From an uncultured Cytophagaceae bacterium (GTDB taxonomy: Bacteria; Bacteroidota; Bacteroidia; Cytophagales; Spirosomataceae), in contig CAIUGL010000077.1 in assembly GCA_903898715.1 (NCBI GenBank), forward strand, positions 1 through 64,000: DNA of 64,000 bases, in the 5' to 3' direction. This document shows, piece by piece, positions 52,894 through 61,290 of this stretch. Below the pieces are notes generated by a model. The model saw only the letters and a program-made list of their open reading frames with translations, was not told the DNA's origin and searched no databases. The translations under genes were made by a program, and so were the position numbers. The number at the start of each line of letters is the position of its first letter. Position 1 is the stretch's first letter.

Positions 52894-53517
52894 ATGAAAC
52901 GTAAAAAACTAATTTTCACCATTTTAATCATTAGTATTATGATCGTAGGCCTTATGAAAATCGGATCACTATTAACGGCGTTAGCCTTACCATTTACCCA
53001 AAACATGGCTAAATCAAGACCAGAAAACACAGTTGCAGTTGCCGGCAAAAATTTCCACTCATTCAAAATGAAAGGAATTGATGGCAAGGAAATTGACTTC
53101 AGTCAATTTAAAGGTAAAAAAATCATCGTGTTAAATACGGCATCGAAATGTGGATATACACCACAATATGCAGACTGGGAGAAATTCCACAAAGCGAACA
53201 AAGATGTAGTTATTTTAGGTTTCCCAGCTAATGAATTTGGCGGACAAGAGCCTGGTAGCAATTCAGAAATTGCTTCATTTTGCCAACTAAACTATGGCGT
53301 TTCTTTCCAAATGATGGAAAAAGTTGTGGTCAAAGGTTCAGCAAAATGTGATCTATACCAATGGTTAACAGATAAATCTCAGAACGGTTGGAACGAAAAA
53401 GAACCAAGCTGGAACTTCTGCAAATACATCATCAATGAAAAAGGTGAATTAGCCAATTTCTTTGCTTCGGGTGTTAAGCCAACCAGCCCTGAATTTATTG
53501 AAGCATTAAAAAAATAA
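52894..53517 (+). CDS. Glutathione peroxidase family thiol peroxidase, membrane-anchored
   Basis: 207 residues. The N-terminus (about 6-30) is a hydrophobic anchor or uncleaved signal (KKLIFTILIISIMIVGLM); the domain is therefore outside the inner membrane. Catalytic Cys86 in NTASKCGYTPQY, Gln in NEFGGQEPGS, and Trp-Asn in SWNFCKYII complete the GPx tetrad; it uses Cys, not selenocysteine. It probably reduces lipid or organic peroxides with thioredoxin-like donors. Its ATG immediately follows the argS stop. Confidence 0.92.
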   Translation: MKRKKLIFTILIISIMIVGLMKIGSLLTALALPFTQNMAKSRPENTVAVAGKNFHSFKMKGIDGKEIDFSQFKGKKIIVLNTASKCGYTPQYADWEKFHKANKDVVILGFPANEFGGQEPGSNSEIASFCQLNYGVSFQMMEKVVVKGSAKCDLYQWLTDKSQNGWNEKEPSWNFCKYIINEKGELANFFASGVKPTSPEFIEALKK

Positions 53518-53519
53518 AA

Positions 53520-54431
53520 ATGAATAGATGGGTGGAAGCGGCTCGACCGCGAACCTTACCGCTAGCTGTGTCTAGCATCTTATTAGGTAATTTTTTAGCA
53601 TTCGCTCAGGGATCATTTCACTGGGCGATTGCTATTTTGGCTGTATTAACAACATTAGCCTTACAAATTCTATCAAACTTCGCGAATGACTTAGGCGATT
53701 TCAACAATGGAATTGATACCCAGGACCGCAAAGTTGCCCTGCGTGCCGTTCAAACTGGCAAAATTAGCCAGGCCGAAATGCAATTCGCCGTACGCATCAC
53801 GGCGGTTATTTCATTTATCCTCGGTATTTGTTTATTGGCCGTTGGCCTGCAAAACGCATCACTCCAAACATGGATTGGATTCTTGGGATTAGGCCTTGCC
53901 TGTATCGCAGCTGCGATTGCCTACACCGTAGGAAAACGTCCTTACGGTTACATGGGTCTTGGAGACTTGTCGGTATTCCTATTTTTTGGATTAACCGGGA
54001 CCATCGGAACCTATTTCCTGCACACACATGTGTTCGAATTAGCTACCCTACTTCCAGCCAGTGGATGTGGACTTTTATCTGTTGCTGTTCTTAACTTAAA
54101 TAACCTACGCGACTTAGAAAACGACCGCAAATCGGGAAAAAATTCCATTCCAGTACGCATCGGAAAAACATTTGGTTTCTATTATCAAAAGGCTCTTTTG
54201 TTCGTAGGCGTTATCTGCTTCGCCATGTATCCCTTATTTCAGTCCTTACCTGTTCATAAAAACCAGAATTTAGTTTTGTTCTTGGGCTATTATCCCATCA
54301 TCTTAATGATCCGCGAACTCAACGAAAAAATGACACCGGCTGAAATAGACCCCTATTTAAAGAAAACCGCGTTACGCACCTTATTACTAATTTTAGTTTT
54401 TGGTTTCACGCAAGTTTTCTTGAGCCGCTGA
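53520..54431 (+). CDS. menA: 1,4-dihydroxy-2-naphthoate polyprenyltransferase
   Basis: 303 residues with eight or nine membrane helices. UbiA superfamily motifs: SNFANDLGDFNNGIDTQDR (NDxxD metal site) and NLNNLRDLENDRKSGKNSIP as the second Asp-rich loop; WVEAARPRTLPLAVSSILLG is the MenA start. It joins the prenyl chain to DHNA to make demethylmenaquinone. It lies 2 nt after gpx in the argS-gpx-menA operon; the other men genes are elsewhere. Confidence 0.95.
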   Translation: MNRWVEAARPRTLPLAVSSILLGNFLAFAQGSFHWAIAILAVLTTLALQILSNFANDLGDFNNGIDTQDRKVALRAVQTGKISQAEMQFAVRITAVISFILGICLLAVGLQNASLQTWIGFLGLGLACIAAAIAYTVGKRPYGYMGLGDLSVFLFFGLTGTIGTYFLHTHVFELATLLPASGCGLLSVAVLNLNNLRDLENDRKSGKNSIPVRIGKTFGFYYQKALLFVGVICFAMYPLFQSLPVHKNQNLVLFLGYYPIILMIRELNEKMTPAEIDPYLKKTALRTLLLILVFGFTQVFLSR

Positions 54432-54460
54432 TTTCCCTTATTTTTACAAAAAAATTATTT

Positions 54461-55810
54461 ATGAAAATCAAATTTCTACTTGCTATCCTTGTGTTCACCT
54501 GCCTTCAAACATCTTTGTTTGCGCAAGAAACCGTTGATTATTTGGAGTTGGGGCTTACCCAAAATAAAACAGGAAACTATGCGGATGCCCTTCGCAATTT
54601 TAGCTTAGAAATTGAAAAAAATACGGCCAACCCAAACCCAATCGCATTTTACAATCGCGGTTTCGCTAAATATAACTTGAAAGATTTCCGCGGGGCAATC
54701 TTGGATTTTGATAAAGCGATTGAGTTAAAGCCCACGTATTTTGAAGCGTTTATTGCCCGTGGACAAAGCTATAGCAAGCAGGAAAATCATAAAGTAGCCA
54801 TACAAGACTATAATGAAGCTATTCGGTTAAATCCCTTGGAAGCAACTGCTTATTATAGCCGTGGTGTTTCAAAAATGAAGCTAGCAAACTTCCGCGGAGG
54901 ACTCTCTGATTTCAACAAATCACTTGAATTAAACCCGGAATATGCACCCGGTTTAGCAGCGAGAGGGGAAGCAAAATCGAAATTACTAGATTTTAAAGGG
55001 AGCATCGAGGACTTTGATAAAGCGATTGAATTAAGCCCTAAACGCTCCGGATATTTCTCTAATCGGGCATTTGCGAAAATGCAATTAACAGATTACGCCT
55101 TAGCATTAAAGGATTATGGTGAAGCCATCAAATTAAGTCCTGATAATGCAGACGACTACTATTTTGCCGGATTTTGCAAAACACAACTAGAGAATTTCCG
55201 TGGAGAAAATGGCGAAAAAGGCGCGCTTGAGGACTTTTCCAAAGCGATTGAAATGGATCCCGTTAAAGTGGAAGCCTATTATGGACGTGCATTTGTTAAG
55301 GCCAAGTTAGGTGATCAACGGGGTGCGATCGAGGATTACAGCAAATCAGCAGACCTAGGGAATAATGAAAATGCCAAAATTATGTATGACACCAAAATGA
55401 CGAAAGTGCTTTTGGATGAACTTCGCAATGGCGTGCCTGATAAAGTTAAAATTTCACCATTTAGCACCGAGCGTGCAGAAGTATACTTCAACCGCGGTGT
55501 TGCCAAAGCAAAGTCTGGTGATTCAAAACAAGCAATGGACGATTATAACCGAGCAATTTCATTGAATCCAATCTACGCGGAAGCCTATTACTTTAGAGGT
55601 GTAGCCAAATCTTCCCTAGGAGATCAACGCAATGCAATCCAAGATTGTTCGAATGCCATTAAGTTGAATCCTAAATATGCCGAAGCCTATTACGTTAGAG
55701 GAATCATCAAATTAGCCCTAGGAGATTCCTCAGGTTGCCTTGATTTAAGTAAGTCTGGCGAATTAGGATTTAATCAAGCGTATCAGGTTATCCGCGATCA
55801 CTGTAATTAA
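54461..55810 (+). CDS. Secreted tetratricopeptide repeat protein
   Basis: 449 residues with a signal peptide (1-21, ending SLFAQ). About ten TPR units follow, of the regular form AILDFDKAIELKPTYFEAFIARGQSYSK; consecutive ones read NPLEATAYYSRGVSKMKLAN and NPKYAEAYYVRGIIKLALGD. A break at about 305-340 with a Lys-rich linker divides two arrays. It is probably periplasmic or surface-exposed; a role in assembly or a scaffold is likely. The partner is unknown. The stop interlocks with the convergent AMP nucleosidase gene. Confidence 0.85.
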   Translation: MKIKFLLAILVFTCLQTSLFAQETVDYLELGLTQNKTGNYADALRNFSLEIEKNTANPNPIAFYNRGFAKYNLKDFRGAILDFDKAIELKPTYFEAFIARGQSYSKQENHKVAIQDYNEAIRLNPLEATAYYSRGVSKMKLANFRGGLSDFNKSLELNPEYAPGLAARGEAKSKLLDFKGSIEDFDKAIELSPKRSGYFSNRAFAKMQLTDYALALKDYGEAIKLSPDNADDYYFAGFCKTQLENFRGENGEKGALEDFSKAIEMDPVKVEAYYGRAFVKAKLGDQRGAIEDYSKSADLGNNENAKIMYDTKMTKVLLDELRNGVPDKVKISPFSTERAEVYFNRGVAKAKSGDSKQAMDDYNRAISLNPIYAEAYYFRGVAKSSLGDQRNAIQDCSNAIKLNPKYAEAYYVRGIIKLALGDSSGCLDLSKSGELGFNQAYQVIRDHCN

Positions 55811-56580
55811 TCGAACCTTAAATGCTTCACGGATTCACCTGAACTAGCCAGTTCAATCAATGAATCTATCCCAATCTGCAAATGTGATTCAACATAACTA
55901 GTCGTCACTTTCCGATCAGAGGCTTCTGTTTTTACACCATCAGGCGTCATTGGATTATCGGATACCAATAACAACGCTCCGTGCGGGATTTTATTGACAA
56001 AACCTACCGTAAAAATGGTCGCCGTTTCCATGTCAATTCCCATTGCACGAATGTCAGATAAATATGTTTTGAATACCTCATCGTGTTCCCAAACGCGTCG
56101 ATTGGTGGTATAAATCAAGCCCGTCCAGTAGTCTAACTCGTGCTTTTTGATCATCGAAGAAACTGCGCGCTGCAAACGAAATGAAGGCAAAGCAGGCACT
56201 TCTTTAGGCATATACTCATCTGAAGTTCCCTCCCCGCGAACTGCCGCAATGGGTAAAATCAAATCACCTAAATTTAGATTTTTCTTTAATCCACCACACT
56301 TACCTAAAAACAAAACAGCCTTAGGACTAATGGCTGAAAGAATATCCATTACCGTTGCGGCCATGGGAGAACCCATACCAAAATTTATAATCGTAATATT
56401 ATTTGCTGTGGCTGTTTGCATGGGACGATCTTGCCCGAATATGTCAACCTGGTATTTGGCGGCAAACATGTCCACGTAATTTTTAAAATTTGTCAATAAA
56501 ATATATTGGCCAAATGATTCAATGGGCGTACCCGTGTAACGTGGCAACCAATTCTGTACAATCTCTTCTTTCGTCTTCAT
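55807..56580 (-). CDS. amn: AMP nucleosidase
   Basis: 257 residues from ATG 56580 (an upstream start 11 codons earlier is unlikely). Purine nucleoside phosphorylase fold: NITIINFGMGSPMAATVMDIL, VLFLGKCGGLKKNLNLGDLILP, GEGTSDEYMP and GIDMETATIFTVGFVNKIPHGALLLVSDNPMTPDG. It hydrolyses AMP to adenine and ribose-5-phosphate. This is the shorter Bacteroidota form lacking the N-terminal domain of the proteobacterial enzyme. Confidence 0.92.
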   Translation of the reverse strand: MKTKEEIVQNWLPRYTGTPIESFGQYILLTNFKNYVDMFAAKYQVDIFGQDRPMQTATANNITIINFGMGSPMAATVMDILSAISPKAVLFLGKCGGLKKNLNLGDLILPIAAVRGEGTSDEYMPKEVPALPSFRLQRAVSSMIKKHELDYWTGLIYTTNRRVWEHDEVFKTYLSDIRAMGIDMETATIFTVGFVNKIPHGALLLVSDNPMTPDGVKTEASDRKVTTSYVESHLQIGIDSLIELASSGESVKHLRFD

Positions 56581-56648
56581 ATTTTGATTAGGTGTAATGT
56601 AAATAATCAACAAATAGCTTAATTTAGTCCTTTCGTTGGCTAAAAACT

Positions 56649-57107
56649 ATGCGCCCGTCGGCAGAACTGCAATTGCTCTTTCCTGAATTTGAGTATAAAT
56701 TAACGCAAAAGGATGGAAAACTTTTCATTTATGATGGGATTGCAAAAAAATATAGAGCGTTAACACCTGAAGAATGGGTGCGCCAACACTGTTTAAATTA
56801 CTTGACCCAACATCTAAATTATCCACCTTCTATTATACAAATAGAACGTGGGCACGAGATAGATCAAATGCAACGAAGAACTGATATTCAGGTTTTCGAT
56901 AAGCAAGGACAGGTATTTATGTTGATCGAATGCAAAGCACCCCATGTGGCGTTGACGGCGCAAACGTTTCATCAAATCAGTCAATATCAAAAGAAAAACG
57001 CAGCACGTTTTTTGGTATTAACGAACGGCTTAGAACATCAAATATTTGAAATAGATTACACCCATACAACAACAAACCAATTAACGGAATTCCCCCTTTA
57101 CCTATGA
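56649..57107 (+). CDS. Stand-alone HsdR-N-like (type I restriction enzyme R N-terminal) protein
   Basis: 152 residues. The PD-(D/E)xK nuclease core is visible: RRTDIQVFDKQGQVFMLIECKAP, with Asp and Glu-x-Lys; TPEEWVRQHCLNYLTQHLNYP precedes it. The domain is that of HsdR N-termini, but there is no helicase motor, HsdM or HsdS here. Its stop overlaps the start of the PafA-like gene by 4 nt, so the two are translationally coupled. It may be a single-domain nuclease of unknown role; such orphans are common in Bacteroidota. Confidence 0.85.
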   Translation: MRPSAELQLLFPEFEYKLTQKDGKLFIYDGIAKKYRALTPEEWVRQHCLNYLTQHLNYPPSIIQIERGHEIDQMQRRTDIQVFDKQGQVFMLIECKAPHVALTAQTFHQISQYQKKNAARFLVLTNGLEHQIFEIDYTHTTTNQLTEFPLYL

Positions 57108-58729
57108 AAAAAACCAGCTTATTTATCCTAACATTGATGTGTATGACCACATGGACGTACGGTCAAAAAAAATCCACTGAATCAAATCGTCCTGCATTGG
57201 TTGTTGGCATTGTCGTAGACCAAATGCGCTACGATTATTTATACAAATACGCAGACCGCTATTCAAATAATGGATTAAAGCGCCTGATGCGCGAAGGAAT
57301 GAATTGCCAAGATAACCACTACAATTATGCACCTACGGTTACCGCAGCTGGCCATGCCAGTGTATATACTGGGACGGTTCCTGCCGTTCATGGTATTGTG
57401 GGAAATGAATGGACGGACGTTGCCACAGGTAAAAAGGTATATTGTACAGATGACAGTACCGTTAGTACCGTAGGAACTACGGGAAAAACAGGTTTTATGT
57501 CGCCGAAAAATATGTGGACGAGTACGATCACGGACCAATTAAAATTAGCTCAAAACTTTAAATCGAAAACGATTGCTATTGCGTTAAAAGACCGCGGGGC
57601 AATTTTACCAGGAGGTCATTCCGCTGATGGAGCCTATTGGTATGACTCAAAAGAAGGACGCTGGATTACTTCCAGTTTCTACATGCAATCACTTCCTAGA
57701 TGGGTACAAACATTTAATGCGGAACAACGTGCGCAAAAATATACCAAAGCTGGCTGGAACACCCTCTATCCTATCCAAACGTATACGACGAGTGGACCAG
57801 ATGATTCTCCTTATGAGTCAAAAATGGCTGGTGAAACAGCACCTATTTTCCCACATACCCTACAAGGAGGCAATCCATTGGAATTAATTCGTACAAGTCC
57901 TTATGGAAATACCTTAACGAAAGATTTCGCGATCCAAGCGATGACCGAGGAAAAGTTAGGTAAGAATGGGACCACCGACTTTCTAGCGGTGAGTTTTTCG
58001 TCTACGGATTATGTTGGCCACAGTTTTGGTCCACAATCCATTGAATTAGAAGATACCTATTTACGTTTAGATCAAGATATCGCTGAAATCTTAACGTATT
58101 TGGATAAAAACTATGGTAAAGATCAAGTCCTTGTATTCCTAACCGCAGATCACGCGGTGGCGGAAGTACCAGGTTATTTGAATAGCAATAAAATGCCAGG
58201 TGGTGTTTTCGATCGTGTTAAAGCCATGTCTGATATTAAAAAAGCAACGCAAGAGGCTTTTGGCCAAACAGATTTAATCATCGGGGAAGACAACTCCCAA
58301 TTGTACTTCAATAAAGCTGTCTTATCCAAAATGAATATCGATCGGGAAAAACTAATTCAGGTCGTTAAACAATCGCTTAAGAAACAAGCAGGTTTTCAGG
58401 AGTTAGTTGACCTACACAACATCGAAGCATCTACATTAAACAATCTATACACGACAATCATTCGTAACGGATATAACCAAGATCGCAGTGGTGATGTGAT
58501 GATTTTATTGAAACCACAATGGTTTATTGGATACAAAACGGGTACCACGCATAGCACCTTGTATGCCTATGATACGCATGTACCCTTGTTATTTTATGGC
58601 TGGAAAGTGAAGCCTAGCGAAGTAACTGAGCGCACGAGCATTAGTGATATTTCGACTACGCTGGCGAATTGGTTGCATTGCATGGAACCATCTGGAAGTA
58701 TTGGTCAAACTATCCCTTTAAAAAGGTAG
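57104..58729 (+). CDS. pafA: PafA-like alkaline phosphatase
   Basis: 541 residues with a signal peptide (1-20). PafA-type features: IVVDQMRYDYLYKY with the metal-binding Asp, NYAPTVTAAGHASVYTG with the likely nucleophile Thr80, Asn101 in HGIVGNEW, SSTDYVGHSFGP and VFLTADHAVAEVPGYL. The use of Thr instead of Ser as nucleophile distinguishes it from E. coli PhoA. It hydrolyses phosphomonoesters in the periplasm, and in Bacteroidota is often expressed regardless of phosphate. Coupled to the upstream HsdR-N-like gene. Confidence 0.93.
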   Translation: MKKTSLFILTLMCMTTWTYGQKKSTESNRPALVVGIVVDQMRYDYLYKYADRYSNNGLKRLMREGMNCQDNHYNYAPTVTAAGHASVYTGTVPAVHGIVGNEWTDVATGKKVYCTDDSTVSTVGTTGKTGFMSPKNMWTSTITDQLKLAQNFKSKTIAIALKDRGAILPGGHSADGAYWYDSKEGRWITSSFYMQSLPRWVQTFNAEQRAQKYTKAGWNTLYPIQTYTTSGPDDSPYESKMAGETAPIFPHTLQGGNPLELIRTSPYGNTLTKDFAIQAMTEEKLGKNGTTDFLAVSFSSTDYVGHSFGPQSIELEDTYLRLDQDIAEILTYLDKNYGKDQVLVFLTADHAVAEVPGYLNSNKMPGGVFDRVKAMSDIKKATQEAFGQTDLIIGEDNSQLYFNKAVLSKMNIDREKLIQVVKQSLKKQAGFQELVDLHNIEASTLNNLYTTIIRNGYNQDRSGDVMILLKPQWFIGYKTGTTHSTLYAYDTHVPLLFYGWKVKPSEVTERTSISDISTTLANWLHCMEPSGSIGQTIPLKR

Positions 58730-58769
58730 CCGGTAAATTAAAAACTAGCATTAATTAAAGATATTTGGC

Positions 58770-58777
58770 TAAATTTG
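58770..58777 (+). promoter_or_regulatory. -7 box of ugd-uxs
   Basis: TAAATTTG, 33 bp before the ATG at 58811. It argues against an in-frame start at 58775. Confidence 0.65.
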
Positions 58778-58810
58778 CAGTCAATTTTTGAACATTATAA
58801 AGAAGTCACT

Positions 58811-60121
58811 ATGAAAATTGCGGTTGTTGGCTCAGGGTATGTAGGCCTCGTAACAGGAACATGTTTTGCTGAAACAGGAAATCATGTCACATGCGTTGAT
58901 ATTAATGAAGCGAAAATCAAGCAGATGCAAGCTGGGATTGTTCCTATCTACGAACCAGGCTTGGAAGATATGTTTCATCGGAATGTCAATGAAGGCCGAT
59001 TAGATTTTACAACATCTTTATCTGAAGGAATTGTAGGGGCCAAAGTTATTTTCCTAGCCTTGCCTACTCCTCCAGGGGAAGATGGTTCTGCCGACTTAAA
59101 ATACATTTTACAAGTAGCGAATGATTTAGGTCCATTATTGACTGAATATACTGTCATCATTGATAAAAGTACCGTACCAGTAGGTACGTCTGAATTAGTC
59201 CATGCGGCGATTGCTAAAAAAGCCCAAGTTGATTTTGATGTCGTATCAAACCCAGAATTTTTGCGTGAGGGCGTCGCGGTAGAAGACTTCATGAAACCTG
59301 ACCGCGTGGTGATTGGGACAGAATCAGATCGTGCGAAAGAGGTAATGACTAGATTATATGCGCCATTGGTTCGCCAAGGGAATCCGATCATATTTATGGA
59401 CGAACGTTCTGCGGAGATGACCAAATATGCAGCTAACGCGTTTTTGGCCACTAAGATTACCTTCATGAATGAAATTGCGAATTTATGTGAGAAGGTCGGT
59501 GCTAATGTCGATGATATTCGTCGGGGCATCGGAACAGACTCCCGTATCGGAAAGCGATTCTTATTTGCAGGTATTGGTTATGGTGGATCTTGTTTCCCTA
59601 AAGACGTGCAAGCATTAGCTAAAACATCGGAGGAAAATGCATACCAATTTCACATTTTGGATTCGGTGATGCGTGTCAATGAATTACAGAAAACGAAGTT
59701 AATGCCATTGATTGAAAGTCACTTTAACAATGATTTGGCTGGAAAAACGATTGGAATATGGGGCTTAGCATTTAAACCCTACACGGATGATATTCGGGAA
59801 GCACCAGCATTGTATAACATTGAAGCCCTATTGGCTTTAGGTTGCAAAATACGCGTTTATGATCCAGAGGCCATGAAAAATGTCCAAGAGCTTATCGGCG
59901 ATGTGGTAGAATATTCCAAAAGTCCATATGATGCGATTGAAGGGGCAGATGCCTTATTGATTGTAACAGAATGGCCACAATTCAGAACACCTGATTTCGA
60001 ACGCATGGACAGTTTATTGAAAAATAAAGTCATTTTCGACGGCCGAAATTTATATGAATTGCCCCAAATGCAAGAATTAGGCTACACGTATTATTCAGTA
60101 GGCCGCAAATCTGTTATTTAA
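58811..60121 (+). CDS. ugd: UDP-glucose 6-dehydrogenase
   Basis: 436 residues. The NAD loop KIAVVGSGYVGLVTGTCFAE, DKSTVPVGTSELV, EMTKYAANAFLATKITFMNEIA and the catalytic Cys in GIGYGGSCFPKDVQAL are all present. It oxidises UDP-glucose to UDP-glucuronate in two steps. It lies 3 nt before a UDP-glucuronate decarboxylase gene, so the pair should produce UDP-xylose for a polysaccharide or glycoconjugate. Confidence 0.97.
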   Translation: MKIAVVGSGYVGLVTGTCFAETGNHVTCVDINEAKIKQMQAGIVPIYEPGLEDMFHRNVNEGRLDFTTSLSEGIVGAKVIFLALPTPPGEDGSADLKYILQVANDLGPLLTEYTVIIDKSTVPVGTSELVHAAIAKKAQVDFDVVSNPEFLREGVAVEDFMKPDRVVIGTESDRAKEVMTRLYAPLVRQGNPIIFMDERSAEMTKYAANAFLATKITFMNEIANLCEKVGANVDDIRRGIGTDSRIGKRFLFAGIGYGGSCFPKDVQALAKTSEENAYQFHILDSVMRVNELQKTKLMPLIESHFNNDLAGKTIGIWGLAFKPYTDDIREAPALYNIEALLALGCKIRVYDPEAMKNVQELIGDVVEYSKSPYDAIEGADALLIVTEWPQFRTPDFERMDSLLKNKVIFDGRNLYELPQMQELGYTYYSVGRKSVI

Positions 60122-60124
60122 CTT

Positions 60125-61096
60125 ATGAAACGAATATTAATTACCGGCGGGGCTGGATTCTTGGGATCCCATTTATGTGATCGATTCATCAAAGAGGGCT
60201 ATCATGTCATCGCGATGGACAATTTGATCACAGGTGATTTGAAGAATATTGAACATTTGTTCAAATTAGAACATTTTGAATTCTATCACCATGATGTTTC
60301 TAAGTTCATTCACGTTCCCGGAAACTTAGATTACATTCTACACTTTGCCTCTCCTGCATCACCAATTGATTACTTAAAAATTCCTATTCAGACCCTGAAA
60401 GTGGGTTCATTGGGAATTCACAATTGCTTGGGATTAGCGCGTGTTAAAAACGCAAGAGTTTTAATCGCATCTACGTCAGAGGTATATGGAGACCCAACGG
60501 TTCATCCACAACCTGAGGAGTATTGGGGAAATGTAAACCCAGTGGGTCCACGTGGTGTATATGATGAGGCCAAACGCTTTCAAGAGGCGATGACGATGGC
60601 GTATCACACCTACCATGGATTAGAAACACGCATCGTGCGTATTTTCAATACCTATGGTCCACGTATGCGCCTGAATGATGGCCGCGTACTTCCCGCATTC
60701 ATAGGCCAAGCCTTACGAGGTGAAGATTTAACGATGTTTGGTGATGGTTCTCAAACGCGTGCTTTCTGTTATGTAGATGATCTAGTAGAAGGAATTTACC
60801 GCTTGTTGCTGAGCGATTATGCCCAACCAGTCAACATTGGTAATCCAGATGAAATTACGATCAAGGAATTTGGTGAGGAGATTATCAAATTAACAGGAAC
60901 GAGTCAAAAGTTGATTTCATTGCCATTGCCAACGGACGATCCGAAACAGCGTAAACCAGACATCTCGAAAGCAAAAGCTTTATTAGGCTGGGAACCTAAA
61001 GTTTCGCGTGCTGAAGGACTGAAAATCACCTACGAATACTTCAAGTCATTAAGCCCGGAAGATTTACATCGAATGGCGCATCATAAAGAGTTTTAG
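60125..61096 (+). CDS. uxs: UDP-glucuronate decarboxylase (UDP-xylose synthase)
   Basis: 323 residues, extended [21 protein letters not shown] is the NAD motif, [22 protein letters not shown] and [15 protein letters not shown] contain the Ser/Thr-Tyr-Lys catalytic set, and [21 protein letters not shown] matches Uxs rather than dTDP-glucose dehydratase. It takes the ugd product to UDP-xylose. Glycosyltransferases that use it are not adjacent. A GAAA-loop terminator follows directly. Confidence 0.94.
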   Translation: MKRILITGGAGFLGSHLCDRFIKEGYHVIAMDNLITGDLKNIEHLFKLEHFEFYHHDVSKFIHVPGNLDYILHFASPASPIDYLKIPIQTLKVGSLGIHNCLGLARVKNARVLIASTSEVYGDPTVHPQPEEYWGNVNPVGPRGVYDEAKRFQEAMTMAYHTYHGLETRIVRIFNTYGPRMRLNDGRVLPAFIGQALRGEDLTMFGDGSQTRAFCYVDDLVEGIYRLLLSDYAQPVNIGNPDEITIKEFGEEIIKLTGTSQKLISLPLPTDDPKQRKPDISKAKALLGWEPKVSRAEGLKITYEYFKSLSPEDLHRMAHHKEF

Positions 61097-61097
61097 T

Positions 61098-61123
61098 AAA
61101 AACCGGGGAAACCCGGTTTTTTT
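61098..61123 (+). terminator. Terminator of ugd-uxs
   Basis: AAAAACCGGG / CCCGGTTTTT closed by a GAAA tetraloop, with a T-run, 1 bp after the uxs stop. Confidence 0.92.
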
Positions 61124-61132
61124 ATGCCTTTT

Positions 61133-61209
61133 GTAGAGACGCGATGCCTCGCCTAAAATCCCCAGACTTTAGTCTGGGGCTACTAATAACCCTAGGCTTT
61201 AGCCTAGGG
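61133..61209. repeat. Repeat block with two twin hairpins
   Basis: GTAGAGACGCGATGCCTCGC (61133-61152) is followed by two perfect 20-nt hairpins, 61160-61179 (CCCCAGACT-TT-AGTCTGGGG) and 61190-61209 (CCCTAGGCT-TT-AGCCTAGGG). Their starts are 30 bp apart and their arms share the pattern CCC.AG.CT. They resemble small dispersed palindromic repeats of REP type; copies elsewhere in the genome cannot be checked here. Confidence 0.7.
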
Positions 61210-61240
61210 AATCCTGAAAGGTTTGCCAAAGAAAACAAAT

Positions 61241-61271
61241 AAAAAAGGCTGCTCTTTCGAGCAGCCTTTTT
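61241..61271 (-). terminator. Terminator of the TonB-dependent receptor gene
   Basis: AAAAAAGGCTGCTC / GAGCAGCCTTTTT with a TTTC loop; on the minus strand it lies 20 bp after the receptor stop. Confidence 0.9.
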
Positions 61272-61290
61272 ACTTCGGATTAGCAATATC

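Noticed and set aside
56649-57107. Type I restriction-modification system
   Set aside because: Only the HsdR N-terminal domain is present, with no motor, methylase or specificity gene.
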